A stretch of 64,000 nucleotides of DNA from contig NZ_UFQQ01000014.1 of assembly GCF_900218015.1 (NCBI RefSeq), positions 91,126-155,125 on the forward strand, given 5' to 3'. Shown in pieces: positions 26,403 through 35,112 of the stretch. The stretch comes from Rhodopseudomonas pentothenatexigens. GTDB lineage: Bacteria > Pseudomonadota > Alphaproteobacteria > Rhizobiales > Xanthobacteraceae. Below the pieces are notes generated by a model that did no database searches, had not been told where the DNA came from, and was given only the letters and a program-made list of their open reading frames with translations. Made by a program: the position numbers and the translations under genes. How positions within the stretch are numbered: the stretch's first letter is position 1; every line of letters begins with the position of its first letter.

Positions 26403-27491
26403 ATGAACATCTCCGCCAGCATTCCGCGCTTCCATCCGCTCACCATCGCCGATCTGCGCCGCGAGGGGCGGGATGCGATCTCACTCAGCTTCACGGTCCC
26501 GCCGGAGCTGGCGAGCGCCTATCAGTTCGTGCCTGGCCAGTATCTGACGCTGCGCACCACGATGGACGGCGAGGAAGTGCGGCGGTCGTATTCGATCTGC
26601 TCCGGCCCGGACGATGGCGAGCTGCGGATCGCGGTGAAAAAGGTCGACGGCGGCGCGTTCTCGGTGTGGGCGACCGAGGAGCTGAAGGTGGGCGATACGC
26701 TCGACGTGATGACCCCGACCGGCCGGTTCGGCGCGATCCACGCGGCGGCGGAAGTCCGCACCTATGTCGGCTTCGCGGCCGGCAGCGGCATCACCCCGAT
26801 CCTGTCGCTGATCAAATCGGTGCTGGCGCGCGAGCCGGGCAGCCGGTTCTTCCTGTTCTACGGCAACCGCACCACCGATCAGATCCTGTTTCGCGAGTCT
26901 TTGGAGACGTTGAAGGACCGCTACCTCGATCGTCTCGCGGTGTTTCATGTGCTGTCGCAGGAGGAGCAGGACGTGCCGGTGATGCAGGGGCGGCTCGACC
27001 GCGACAAGGTGCGGCTGCTGCTCACCGCGATGGTGCCGGCGATGAGCGTCGATCACGTCTTCGTCTGCGGTCCGACCGGAATGAGTGACGATGTCGAAAC
27101 GACTTGCCGAGAGCTCGGCATCGCCGCCGAGCGAATCCATGTCGAGCGCTTCGTCTCGGGGCTCGGCGGCAAGCCGCGGCCGAAGGCGGTGGTCGAGGCT
27201 GGCGCGCCGCCGAAGGCGATGGCGTCGCTGATCATCGACGGCAAGCGCCGCGAGGTGCCGGTGGCGGAGGGCGAAGCGATCCTCGACGCCGCGCTGCGCG
27301 CCGGCGTCGACCTGCCGTTCGCCTGCAAGGGCGGCATGTGCTCGACCTGCCGTGCCAAGTTGGTCGAGGGTGAGGCCAAGATGGATCTGAACTACTCGCT
27401 GGAGCCCTGGGAACTCGCCGCCGGCTTCGTGCTGACGTGTCAGGCCAAACCGACCACCGATCGCGTGGTGGTGGATTACGATCATTTGTGA
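26403..27491 (+). CDS. paaE: Phenylacetyl-CoA epoxidase reductase PaaE
   Basis: A 362-residue NAD(P)H reductase. The FAD domain has VRRSYSICSGPDDGELRIAVKKV and the NAD-binding domain has GFAAGSGITPILSLIK and VFVCGPTGM. The C-terminal plant-type [2Fe-2S] domain has cysteines 308, 313, 316 and 346 (CKGGMCSTC ... LTCQ). It passes electrons from NADPH to the di-iron centre of PaaA. It starts eight bases after paaD, ends the operon, and is followed by a palindromic element. No paaK ligase or later paa genes are in the window. Confidence 0.95.
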   Translation: MNISASIPRFHPLTIADLRREGRDAISLSFTVPPELASAYQFVPGQYLTLRTTMDGEEVRRSYSICSGPDDGELRIAVKKVDGGAFSVWATEELKVGDTLDVMTPTGRFGAIHAAAEVRTYVGFAAGSGITPILSLIKSVLAREPGSRFFLFYGNRTTDQILFRESLETLKDRYLDRLAVFHVLSQEEQDVPVMQGRLDRDKVRLLLTAMVPAMSVDHVFVCGPTGMSDDVETTCRELGIAAERIHVERFVSGLGGKPRPKAVVEAGAPPKAMASLIIDGKRREVPVAEGEAILDAALRAGVDLPFACKGGMCSTCRAKLVEGEAKMDLNYSLEPWELAAGFVLTCQAKPTTDRVVVDYDHL

Positions 27492-27522
27492 TCGGAGGAG
27501 GGGCGCACTCACGTCTCCACTC

Positions 27523-27633
27523 GTCATTCCGGGCCGCGCGTAGCGCGAACCCGGAATCCAGAGGTTGTGGAACGATAAGGCTGAACAGCTCGAGATTCCG
27601 GATTCGCTCACTTCGTGCGCGCCCCGGAATGAC
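27523..27633. repeat. 'GTCATTCCGGGC' palindromic element, copy 3
   Basis: Same ends as the elements at 22481 and 22666 (GTCATTCCGGG ... CCCCGGAATGAC) with a diverged centre. It lies between the convergent paaE and TPP-enzyme genes. Confidence 0.85.
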
Positions 27634-27645
27634 GGCGGGGCGGGC

Positions 27646-29283
27646 TTATGGCTTCGCCGGATGGATGAACGGCCACGGGCTGGCTTCGCTGTCGCGGGGC
27701 ACGTCGATCGCGATCAGTTGCGGGCCGCCGGCGGCCAGGGCCTTTTCCAGCGCGGGGCGGAAGTGGTCGGGCGAGGTGACGCGTGCTGCACCGACGCCGA
27801 ACGATTCCGCCAGCTTGACGAAATCCGGATTGACCAGATCGGACGCCACCACGCGGCCCTCGAAGCCGTGCAACTGGTCGCGGCGGACATTGCCATAGGC
27901 GGAATTGTCGAACACCAGCGTCACCACGCCGATGTTGTACTGAACCGCGGTGGCGAGTTCCTGCACACCGAACATGAAGCCGCCGTCGCCGGTGATCGCC
28001 ACCACCGGCCTGTCCGGGCAGGCGACCTTGGCGCCCAGCGCGGTCGGGAAGCCGGAGCCGAGCGTGCCCTGATAGCCGGAGGTGAGGAAGGTGCGCGGCT
28101 GATAGATCGGGAAGCCATACCAGGACGCGAAGCCGACCTGCGACAGCTCGTCGGTGACGATCGCGTCGTCCGGCAGCACCTCGCGCAGGATCTTCAAATA
28201 CGACATCTGCGGCTGGATCGCCTGGATCGCGTCGTTGGTCTTCGCGGTGGCGGCGCGGATCTCGTCGCGGCGGCCTTTCGTCTTGGAATAGCCCGCCTTG
28301 CTCACCGCATCGGCGAGCGCGCGGGTGCCGGCTTTCGAATCCGACACGATCGCCGCGTCCGGCGTATAGCGCCGCATCTCGGCCGGATCGATGTCGATCC
28401 GCACCGACTTCAGCCCCTCGGGGCGGAACGGCCAGCGGAAGGTGGTCGGCAGCTCCATCCGGGTGCCGATGCCGATGATCAGGTCGGTGTGCGGCCAGAG
28501 CTGATAGGCGGCCGCGAAGGTGAGGCCGAGTTCGTGCCGGTTGCTGACGATGCCACGCCCCGACCGGAACGCCACCACCGGCGCGTCGATCATCTCGGCG
28601 AGTTCGAGAATCTCGTCGCCGGCTTCCAGCGCGCCGGCGCCGACGAAGATCATCGGCCGCTTGCTCGCCGCAATCAGCTTCGCCGCAGCGGCGACGCGAT
28701 CCGGATCAGGCGCGGGCGGTGCGATCAGATCGAGTTGCTGCGCAGCGCCGGTTTCGGTGGCTTGTGTGAATACGTCCCACGGCATCTCCAGCGCCACCGG
28801 GCCGCGCCGGCCGCTCATCATCTCCTGAAACGCCCGCGCCACCAGGGCCGGGGCGTTGCCCGGATATTCGATCCGCTCGGCCCATTTGATGAAGCTGCGC
28901 AAGGTGGCGAGCTGATCCGGCATCTCGTGCAGATGGCCGCGGCCCTTGCCGAGATATGCGCTCGGCACCTGGCCGGTGAGACACATCACCGGCTCGTTGC
29001 AGCCGAATGCGGTGAGCAGCGCCGCCGAGGCATTCAGCACGCCGGGGCCGGGCACCACGCTGAACACGCCGGGCTTGCCGGATGCGCGGGCATAGCCGAA
29101 CGCCATGTAGCCGCAGGCCTGCTCGTGCCGCGCGCCGATCACCTTCAACTGCGCTTTGGCGAAGCCGTCGAACAGGCCGTAGATCTGCGCGCCGGGCAGG
29201 CCGAACACGGTGTCGACGCCGTGCGCGACGAGGCCCTGCACGATCGCTTCGCCGCCGGTCATGATGCTCATCTGGATATCCAC
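27646..29283 (-). CDS. Thiamine-diphosphate-dependent enzyme (acetolactate synthase / 2-oxo acid decarboxylase family)
   Basis: A 545-residue, three-domain TPP enzyme. The N-terminal Pyr domain has the catalytic Glu54 in ARHEQACGYMA. A central transhydrogenase-like domain follows (KRPMIFVGAGALEAGDEI). The C-terminal PP domain carries the Mg-TPP motif GDGGFMFGVQELATAVQYN ending DNSAYGN. The family includes acetolactate synthases, benzoylformate and phenylpyruvate-type decarboxylases, and glyoxylate carboligase; the substrate cannot be read. It is the last gene of the minus-strand hpa cluster, 16 bases after hpaG. A role in making or using an aromatic 2-oxo acid is therefore possible. Confidence 0.82.
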   Translation of the reverse strand: MDIQMSIMTGGEAIVQGLVAHGVDTVFGLPGAQIYGLFDGFAKAQLKVIGARHEQACGYMAFGYARASGKPGVFSVVPGPGVLNASAALLTAFGCNEPVMCLTGQVPSAYLGKGRGHLHEMPDQLATLRSFIKWAERIEYPGNAPALVARAFQEMMSGRRGPVALEMPWDVFTQATETGAAQQLDLIAPPAPDPDRVAAAAKLIAASKRPMIFVGAGALEAGDEILELAEMIDAPVVAFRSGRGIVSNRHELGLTFAAAYQLWPHTDLIIGIGTRMELPTTFRWPFRPEGLKSVRIDIDPAEMRRYTPDAAIVSDSKAGTRALADAVSKAGYSKTKGRRDEIRAATAKTNDAIQAIQPQMSYLKILREVLPDDAIVTDELSQVGFASWYGFPIYQPRTFLTSGYQGTLGSGFPTALGAKVACPDRPVVAITGDGGFMFGVQELATAVQYNIGVVTLVFDNSAYGNVRRDQLHGFEGRVVASDLVNPDFVKLAESFGVGAARVTSPDHFRPALEKALAAGGPQLIAIDVPRDSEASPWPFIHPAKP

Positions 29284-29299
29284 TGCTTGCTGGAAAGAA

Positions 29300-30172
29300 C
29301 TACTCGGCCTCGTCGACCACGCCGTTGCGCAAGATGCCGACGCCGTCGGCCTCGACCTCGATGACGTCGCCGGGCTTCAGATACACCGGCGGTTCGGCGC
29401 GGGCGCCGGCTCCGGCCGGGGTGCCGGTGACGATCAGGTCGCCGGGCACCAGCGTCGTAAAGGTCGAGATGTAGGCGATCAGATAGCGGAAGCTGAAGAT
29501 CATCCGCGAGGTGCGGTCGTCCTGCCTGGTCTCGCCGTTGACGCGGGTGGTGAGGCGAATATCCGCGATCTGCGACTCATCGGTGTAGGGCACCAGCCAC
29601 GGTCCCAGGCTGCCGGTGTGGTCGAAGTTCTTCCCCTGGGTGACGTTGAACTTGGCATGGCGAACCCAGTCCCGGATCGTGCCCTCGTTGCACAGCGTGA
29701 TCGCGGCGACATGGTTCAGCGCGTCGGCTTCCTTGATGTGGCGGCCGCCTTGGCCGATCACCAGTGTCAGCTCGCCCTCATAGTCGAGCAGCTTCGACGC
29801 TCGCGGCCGCACCAGCGGCGCGCCATGGCCGACGAAGGAGCGCGGCGTGCGCATGAACATCGAGGGGAATTTCGGCGCCTCGCTCCCGTCCTTGTATTCG
29901 GCGTTGCGGTCCGGATAGTTGACGCCGACGCAGATGATCTTTTCCGGCTGCGGGACCGGCGGCTGAAGCTTCACCGCGTCGCGGGCGAAGTCCGGCGCGG
30001 TATGGTCGGCCTCGTCGACGATCCGCTGCAGCGCGCCGGCCGCGATCACCTCGCGCAGCGTCGGATAGTCGTTGGCATGGCGGGCCGACAGATCGACCAC
30101 CCCATGATCGCACACCGCGCCGTAGCGGGTGAGGCCGTTGACGGTAAAGGTGGCGAGGCGAGGGGTGGGCAT
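29300..30172 (-). CDS. hpaG: FAH-family isomerase/decarboxylase of the homoprotocatechuate pathway
   Basis: A 290-residue fumarylacetoacetate-hydrolase-fold protein. ICVGVNYPDRNAEYKDG and SKLLDYEGELTLVIGQGG supply the acidic metal ligands, and PGDLIVTGTPAGAGARAEPPVYLKPGDVIEVE is the family C-terminus. In the 3,4-dihydroxyphenylacetate pathway such enzymes decarboxylate 5-oxopent-3-ene-1,2,5-tricarboxylate and isomerise the product. ATG 30172 gives the family length; the longer frame runs into a palindromic element. E. coli HpaG is a fused double-length protein, whereas this one is single-domain, as in many alphaproteobacteria. Confidence 0.78.
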   Translation of the reverse strand: MPTPRLATFTVNGLTRYGAVCDHGVVDLSARHANDYPTLREVIAAGALQRIVDEADHTAPDFARDAVKLQPPVPQPEKIICVGVNYPDRNAEYKDGSEAPKFPSMFMRTPRSFVGHGAPLVRPRASKLLDYEGELTLVIGQGGRHIKEADALNHVAAITLCNEGTIRDWVRHAKFNVTQGKNFDHTGSLGPWLVPYTDESQIADIRLTTRVNGETRQDDRTSRMIFSFRYLIAYISTFTTLVPGDLIVTGTPAGAGARAEPPVYLKPGDVIEVEADGVGILRNGVVDEAE

Positions 30173-30192
30173 TGGCGTATTCCTTGAGGTCG

Positions 30193-30294
30193 TCGTCACC
30201 CGCGAAGGCGGGTGACCCAGTATTCCAGAGCGTCCGGTTTTAGACACCACTGCTTTGGGATACTGGATCGCCCGGACGAGCCGGGCGATGACGG
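30193..30294. repeat. Palindromic element, 'CCAGTATTCCAGAGC' family, copy 1
   Basis: GTCACCCGCGAAGGCGGGTGAC forms a left hairpin. CCAGTATTCCAGAGCG pairs loosely with TTTGGGATACTGG, and GCCCGGACGAGCCGGGC forms a right hairpin. It separates hpaG from hpaD within the operon. The element at 37322 belongs to the same family. Confidence 0.85.
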
Positions 30295-30302
30295 TGGAAG
30301 GT

Positions 30303-31280
30303 TCAATCCGCAATCACCACATCGGCGACGAAGGCCGGTTCGCGGACCTCCTGGCCGAGGAACGGCGAGCCCTGTTCGAACCAGGACCGCGGGGCGGGGG
30401 CGCCCCACAGGGTCTGGCGGCGCGGGTCGCGCAACGACCAGCGCAGCGGCTCGTGGTCGTGGTCCATGGTCTGGTAGTCGCTGCAATACAGCTCGATGCG
30501 GTGGCCGTCCGGGTCGCGGACATAGAGGAAGAAAGCGTTGGAGATGCCGTGGCGGCCGGGGCCGCGTTCGAGAGCCAGCCCGCTCGACGCCATCACGTCG
30601 CAGAGATGGATGATATTGAGCGGGCCGGGCACCCAATAGGCGAAATGGTGCAGCCGCGGGCCGCGGCCGTTGGTCAGCGCGAAATCGTGGACGTTGCCCT
30701 TGCGGTGCATCCACGCTGCGGCGATCCGGCCGCCGTCGCCGTCTTCCTCGGCGTATTCGGTGAGGCGGAAGCCGAGCCGCGCATAGAACTCGACCGTATC
30801 CTGGGTCTCGGCCGCGAAGACGTTGAAATGGTCGAACCGCTGCGGATGGCAGCCCTTGTAGCGCTCGTAGCGGCGGAGCAGATGCGGCCGCTTCTCCATC
30901 GTCGCATAGAGTTCGAGGCGATAGCCGAACGGATCGGTGACGTGCAGGGTGCGGCCCTGATAGGGGCGGTCGACGAAGCTGTAGATCAGCCCGTTCTCGG
31001 CGAAGAAGCTGCCGGCCTTGTCGAGATCGTCCTCGGTGCCGACCTTGAATCCGAGCCGCGCCGCGGCGGGCGCGTCGGCTTTCCGCAGCACCAGCGAATG
31101 ATGCTGATGCTCCTCGCAGCCGCGTAAGTAAGCGGTGGCGTCGTCGCGGTCCTCGACATGCAGGCCGATGATCTGGTCGTAGAACGCGACGCTCTTGTCC
31201 AGATCGACGACGTCGAGCACCACATGGCTGGCGCGGACGATATTGAACGGCGGATCGAACACGTGTTGCGGCACCGGCAT
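30303..31280 (-). CDS. hpaD: 3,4-Dihydroxyphenylacetate 2,3-dioxygenase (extradiol, VOC type)
   Basis: A 325-residue extradiol ring-cleavage dioxygenase of the VOC fold. It matches homoprotocatechuate 2,3-dioxygenases: N-terminal module IVRASHVVLDVVDLDKSVAFYDQIIGL, then the catalytic module. The Fe/Mn ligands are His151 (FDHFNVF), His211 or His212 (LHHFAYW) and Glu263 (RIELYCSDYQ). It opens the ring of 3,4-dihydroxyphenylacetate to 5-carboxymethyl-2-hydroxymuconate semialdehyde, the substrate of the hpaE product upstream in the operon. A GGGGA ribosome site precedes ATG 31280. Confidence 0.9.
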   Translation of the reverse strand: MPVPQHVFDPPFNIVRASHVVLDVVDLDKSVAFYDQIIGLHVEDRDDATAYLRGCEEHQHHSLVLRKADAPAAARLGFKVGTEDDLDKAGSFFAENGLIYSFVDRPYQGRTLHVTDPFGYRLELYATMEKRPHLLRRYERYKGCHPQRFDHFNVFAAETQDTVEFYARLGFRLTEYAEEDGDGGRIAAAWMHRKGNVHDFALTNGRGPRLHHFAYWVPGPLNIIHLCDVMASSGLALERGPGRHGISNAFFLYVRDPDGHRIELYCSDYQTMDHDHEPLRWSLRDPRRQTLWGAPAPRSWFEQGSPFLGQEVREPAFVADVVIAD

Positions 31281-31329
31281 CGGCGAGGTCCCCAGGAAGC
31301 TAAGTTGTTAGTTCACAGCATCAAAGTTC

Positions 31330-31511
31330 GTCATTCCGGGGCGCCGCGAAGCGGCGAACCCGGAATCCATAACCCCTGTGTCGGCGACTGTGCACGGCCG
31401 CGCCGGCAGGGAGTATGGATTCCGGGCTCGCGCTTCGCGCGCCCCGGAATGACAAAAGCGGGCGCGGCGAGATTCCGGGTTCGCTCACTTGCGCGAACGC
31501 CCCGGAATGAC
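31330..31511. repeat. 'GTCATTCCGGGG' palindromic element, full copy plus half copy
   Basis: A complete element (31330-31453) is followed by a second partial copy (31470-31511) holding only GATTCCGGGTTCGC ... CGCCCCGGAATGAC. They fill the hpaE-hpaD gap. The half copy suggests one element was truncated after a duplication. Confidence 0.85.
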
Positions 31512-31529
31512 TCGGGGAGAGGGCGTCTA

Positions 31530-33071
31530 TCACATCACCCCCAGCTTCTGAATCTTGTGCGTGCCGCGGGCCAGCGAGACGTGCTTGGTTTCCATGTAGA
31601 ACTCGAACGAGTAGTCGCCGCCGTCGCGGCCGATGCCGGACTGCTTCATGCCGCCGAACGGCGTCGGCAGATGGCGGACGTTTTCCGAGTTCAGCCAGAT
31701 CATGCCGGCTTCGAGCGCATCGGCGACGCGCAAGGCGCGGCCCATGTCGCCGGTCCAGACATAGCCGGTGAGGCCATAGCGGACATCGTTGGCGATGCGA
31801 ACCGCCTCGGCCTCGTCCTTGAACGGGATCACCGTGAGGAACGGGCCGAACACCTCGTCCTGCGCCACCTGCATGTCGCTACGGGCATTCGTCACCAGCG
31901 TCGGCTGCACATAGTGGCCGCCGCCGGGGCCGTCGTAAGGCGCGCCGCCGACCGCGATGGTGGCGCCGTCCTTCCGGGCGACGTCGACATATGAGCAGAC
32001 CTTGTCGAGATGGCGCTGATGGATCAGCGGGCCGACTTCGGTGGCCGGATCGAGCGGGTGGCCGACTCTCAGCGCACGCACGCGCGCCGCGAGCTTTTCG
32101 ATGAACTGATCGGCGATCGAAGCTTGCACCAGCAGCCGGCTCGACGAGGTGCAGCGCTCGCCGTTGAGCGAGTAGATCATGAACACCACGGCGTCGAGCG
32201 CGCGATCGAGATCGGCATCATCGAACACGATCACCGGGTTCTTGCCGCCGAGCTCGAAATGCACCCGCTTCAGCGTCGGCGCGCCCTGCGCCATGATGGC
32301 GGCGCCGGTCGCGGTCTCGCCGACGAAGGCGATCGCCTTGATCGCCGGATGTTCGGTCAGCGCCTTGCCGGCTTCTTCGCCGAAGCCGTGCACGCAGTTG
32401 AGCACGCCGTCGGGCAGGCCGGCGTCCTTGCAGATCCGCGCCAGCAGGTCGGCCGTCACCGGCGACCACTCGGCCGGCTTGTGCACCACGGTGCAGCCGG
32501 CCGCGAGCGCGGGGGCGATCTTCCAGGTCGACAGCATGAACGGCGTATTCCACGGCGTGATCACCCCGACCGGTCCGATCGGCACCCGGGTCGAGACGTT
32601 CCAATGCTCGTCGCTCGGCGTGTTCAGCCCGTCGCGCGCCTCGGCGCATTTGTCGGCGAAGAACCGGAAGTTCTCGGCGGCGCGGATCGCGGCCTTGGCC
32701 ATGAAGCGATGCGCCTGGCCGGTGTCGATGCATTCCAGTACCGCGATGTCGTCGGCACGCGCTTCGATCGCATCGGCGATCCTGTGCAGCAGTTTGCGCC
32801 GCCTGGCGGGCGCCATGTCGCGCCACGCCGGAAACGCCGCCTTGGCGGCCTTGGCGGCGCGGTCGATGTCCGCCGCCGTGCCGCGCGCCACCTGCGCCAG
32901 CACTGCATTGTCGATCGGCGAGGCCGTCTCGAACACCTCGCCGGATGAGGCTGCAACGATTTCGCCGCCGATCAGATGGCCGATGCCATCGGCCTTGAGT
33001 TGCTTCAGCAGCGGTGCGGCGCGGTCGAGATTGGCCTGGAATCCGGAAGGGGGCGTAGCGGCATCAGCCAT
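31530..33071 (-). CDS. hpaE: 5-Carboxymethyl-2-hydroxymuconate semialdehyde dehydrogenase
   Basis: A 513-residue aldehyde dehydrogenase with the NAD-binding ITPWNTPFMLSTWKIAPALAAGCTVVHKPAEW, the general base Glu273 in FELGGKNP and the nucleophile Cys307 in NGERCTSSSR. Its place between hpaD and hpaF identifies it as HpaE. That enzyme oxidises the ring-fission semialdehyde to 5-carboxymethyl-2-hydroxymuconate with NAD. The GFGEEAGKALTEHPAIKAIAFVGET stretch is close to HpaE proteins. Its start overlaps the end of hpaF by eight bases. Confidence 0.9.
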   Translation of the reverse strand: MADAATPPSGFQANLDRAAPLLKQLKADGIGHLIGGEIVAASSGEVFETASPIDNAVLAQVARGTAADIDRAAKAAKAAFPAWRDMAPARRRKLLHRIADAIEARADDIAVLECIDTGQAHRFMAKAAIRAAENFRFFADKCAEARDGLNTPSDEHWNVSTRVPIGPVGVITPWNTPFMLSTWKIAPALAAGCTVVHKPAEWSPVTADLLARICKDAGLPDGVLNCVHGFGEEAGKALTEHPAIKAIAFVGETATGAAIMAQGAPTLKRVHFELGGKNPVIVFDDADLDRALDAVVFMIYSLNGERCTSSSRLLVQASIADQFIEKLAARVRALRVGHPLDPATEVGPLIHQRHLDKVCSYVDVARKDGATIAVGGAPYDGPGGGHYVQPTLVTNARSDMQVAQDEVFGPFLTVIPFKDEAEAVRIANDVRYGLTGYVWTGDMGRALRVADALEAGMIWLNSENVRHLPTPFGGMKQSGIGRDGGDYSFEFYMETKHVSLARGTHKIQKLGVM

Positions 33072-33462
33072 GGCGGGCCTCGGCGATCAAGAGGTCGTGG
33101 ATCGAATTGCGCTTCCAGCTCGTCTCCTTGTCGTTGACCATCATGTCGAACGACAGTGCGAAGCCCTCGTCGCCGAACAGCGGATCAAGATGGTGAGAGA
33201 GCTGGGCGAAGATGTGGTCGCCGGCGCGTTTGCGGGCGGCGAGGTCGCGGCCTTCGCCGAGCCGCAGCAGCATCGCCAGAAAACTGAAGCCCGGCCGGCC
33301 GTCGGCAATCGCGAAATGCTCGCAGCGGATCGCGCGGACGCGGATGCCGCCCACCGGAAAGATCCCGGTCTCGATCGCTGCGACGCGGACCAGCTCGACG
33401 ATCTCGGCGATGTCGATCCGGTCGTCGAGATTGGCGGAATATTCGATGGTGAAATGCGGCAT
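33064..33462 (-). CDS. hpaF: 5-Carboxymethyl-2-hydroxymuconate delta-isomerase
   Basis: A 132-residue protein of the CHMI/tautomerase family, starting MPHFTIEYSANLDD. The proline after the initiator Met is the catalytic base once Met is removed. The rest (GGIRVRAIRCEHFAIADGRPGFSFLAMLLRLGEGR) is characteristic. It isomerises 5-carboxymethyl-2-hydroxymuconate to its 2-oxo form, after HpaE and before HpaG. ATG 33462 is required by the Pro-1 rule; a longer frame with MLLRV is rejected. It lies 20 bases after hpaH and overlaps hpaE. Confidence 0.92.
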   Translation of the reverse strand: MPHFTIEYSANLDDRIDIAEIVELVRVAAIETGIFPVGGIRVRAIRCEHFAIADGRPGFSFLAMLLRLGEGRDLAARKRAGDHIFAQLSHHLDPLFGDEGFALSFDMMVNDKETSWKRNSIHDLLIAEARHG

Positions 33463-33482
33463 GTGTCCCTCGCTTCGGCGCC

Positions 33483-34289
33483 TCACCCGAAGTAACAACT
33501 CACGGTGCCGTAGGGGCCGTAGTCGGCCTGGATCGTATCACCCTTCGTGGTTTCGATCGCGCGGATGAACGAGCCGGCCAGCACGATCTGGCCGGGCTCC
33601 AGCGCCAGCCCCTGCGGCGCGATCTTGTTGGCCAGCCACGCGACCGCGGTCGCCGGATGGTTGAGCACGCCGGCGGCGAGCCCGGTCTCTTCGAGCTGGC
33701 CGTTCTTATAGGTCAGCGCGCCGATCCAGCGCAGGTCGGTGTCGAGCGGGCGGATCGGCCGGCCGCCCAGCACGATGCCGGCATTCGCGGCGTTGTCGGC
33801 GATGGTGTCGAAGATCTTGCGCGTCGCCTTGGTCTCGGGATCGACGCGCTGCACGCGAGTGTCGAGGATCTCCAGCGCCGGCACGACAAAATCGGTAGCA
33901 TTCAGCACGTCGAAGATCGTGCAATGCGGCCCGGCGAGGCGATGCCTGATGACGAAGGCGAGCTCGGCTTCGACCCGCGTCGCGATGAAGCGATCGGTCG
34001 GCACGATACCGCCGTCGTCGAAATACATGTCGTCGAGCAGGATACCGCTGTCCGGTTCAGCGATGCCGAGCTGGCTCTGCATCGCCTTCGAGGTCAGCCC
34101 GATCTTGTGGCCGCGCACGCGGCGGCCCGCGGCGAGCTTGATCTCGATCCAGGCGCCCTGGATCGCATAGGCATCGGGAATCGTGATCGCCGGATGATCG
34201 AGTGACAGCTGGCGGATCTGGACCTTGGTTCGTTCGGCGCGATCGAGCCGTTCGGCCGCCGCGCGGATGTCGTCGTTCGAAAGCGCCAT
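33483..34289 (-). CDS. hpaH: 2-Oxo-hepta-3-ene-1,7-dioate hydratase
   Basis: A 268-residue hydratase of the MhpD/HpaH family, with [35 protein letters not shown], the metal-ligand region [14 protein letters not shown], and [35 protein letters not shown]. It adds water to 2-oxohept-3-enedioate, giving the substrate of the HpaI aldolase (36476-37252). It is first in the minus-strand operon hpaH-F-E-D-G-TPP enzyme and lies divergent from hpaR, with a MarR-type palindrome 68 bases upstream. Confidence 0.93.
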   Translation of the reverse strand: MALSNDDIRAAAERLDRAERTKVQIRQLSLDHPAITIPDAYAIQGAWIEIKLAAGRRVRGHKIGLTSKAMQSQLGIAEPDSGILLDDMYFDDGGIVPTDRFIATRVEAELAFVIRHRLAGPHCTIFDVLNATDFVVPALEILDTRVQRVDPETKATRKIFDTIADNAANAGIVLGGRPIRPLDTDLRWIGALTYKNGQLEETGLAAGVLNHPATAVAWLANKIAPQGLALEPGQIVLAGSFIRAIETTKGDTIQADYGPYGTVSCYFG

Positions 34290-34356
34290 CGTCGCTCCAG
34301 CGAAAACCGTTTCATCCCGCGCGGTCCGTTCAACAAAACCGTCGCGCGGCAGATGA

Positions 34357-34368
34357 TTAACATGTTAA
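34357..34368. promoter_or_regulatory. HpaR-type operator
   Basis: The perfect palindrome TTAACATGTTAA, with less symmetric flanks ATGA/ATGAT, lies in the divergent hpaH-hpaR gap. It is AT-rich in a GC-rich setting and is the kind of site MarR proteins bind. It should control the hpaH operon and perhaps hpaR itself. Confidence 0.6.
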
Positions 34369-34422
34369 ATGATCGCGCTCAAACCGAAACCGCTCCCGTT
34401 GCGATGCAAAAATCTCCGCCAC

Positions 34423-34504
34423 CGTCATTGCGCGCGAAGCGAAGCGATCCTGCCGTGCGATCCAAAGCTGGATTGCGTCGGCGCGATGCGCCCCGCAATG
34501 ACGG
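34423..34504. repeat. Palindromic element in the hpaR leader or N-terminus
   Basis: CGTCATTGCGCGCGAAGCG ... GCGATGCGCCCCGCAATGACGG, related to the element at 8082. It lies just before the MarR domain and keeps the hpaR frame open, so it may be translated as an N-terminal extension. Confidence 0.8.
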
Positions 34505-34532
34505 GGAGGAATCGGGCCGAAGCAAAGCGCCG

Positions 34533-35072
34533 ATGCGCGAGTTCTCGCGCTCGCTGCCGATGCTGCTGCTGCGCGGCCGCGAGGCGGTGATGCGGCACTT
34601 TCGTCCGCTGCTGCGCGCGCATGGGCTGAGCGAGCAGCAATGGCGGATTTTGCGCGTGCTCGCCGCGGCCGAGGCGATCGAAGTGACGGAACTTGCGGAG
34701 CGCGCCTTTCTGCTCGGCCCGAGCCTGTCGCGGATGCTGCGGGATCTGGAAGCGCGCAAGCTGCTGGTGCGCAAGCTGGTGAAGGACGATCAGCGCCGCA
34801 GCACGGTGTCGATCACTGCCAAGGGGCTGAAGCTGATCGAGACCGTCGCGCCGTTCTCGGAAGCGATCTACGCCGAGATCACGCGGCGGACCGGTGGCGA
34901 TCGGCTCGCCGAGCTGCAGGACCTGCTGCGCGCACTGGAGGCGGGCCTGATGGCGATGCCGGTGCGCCATGCCGCAGGCGCGGTGGACAGCGATCCGGAA
35001 TTTCGCTCAACTCGCGCCCCTAAAGTTCGACCGCAGGCGAAGGCCGCGGCGCCGGGAGGGGACGACGAATGA
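34533..35072 (+). CDS. hpaR: MarR-family regulator of homoprotocatechuate catabolism
   Basis: A 179-residue winged-helix regulator. MREFSRSLPMLLLRGREAVMRHFRPLLRAHGLSEQQWRILRVLAAAEAIEVTELAERAFLLGPSLSRMLRDLEARKLLVRK and the DQRRSTVSITAKG wing identify HpaR. In E. coli HpaR represses the hpa operon until an aromatic acid binds. The C-terminal 30 residues are a basic, proline/alanine-rich tail. The start is uncertain. ATG 34533 begins the conserved domain but has no close ribosome site. ATG 34404 or 34353 would add 43 or 60 residues, part of them encoded by the palindromic element. It heads a plus-strand set with the dehydrogenase and hpaI. Confidence 0.82.
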   Translation: MREFSRSLPMLLLRGREAVMRHFRPLLRAHGLSEQQWRILRVLAAAEAIEVTELAERAFLLGPSLSRMLRDLEARKLLVRKLVKDDQRRSTVSITAKGLKLIETVAPFSEAIYAEITRRTGGDRLAELQDLLRALEAGLMAMPVRHAAGAVDSDPEFRSTRAPKVRPQAKAAAPGGDDE

Positions 35073-35112
35073 CGCAGCAGCAGATGACCGCTGGCCGGCG
35101 GAGCGCGCCGGC

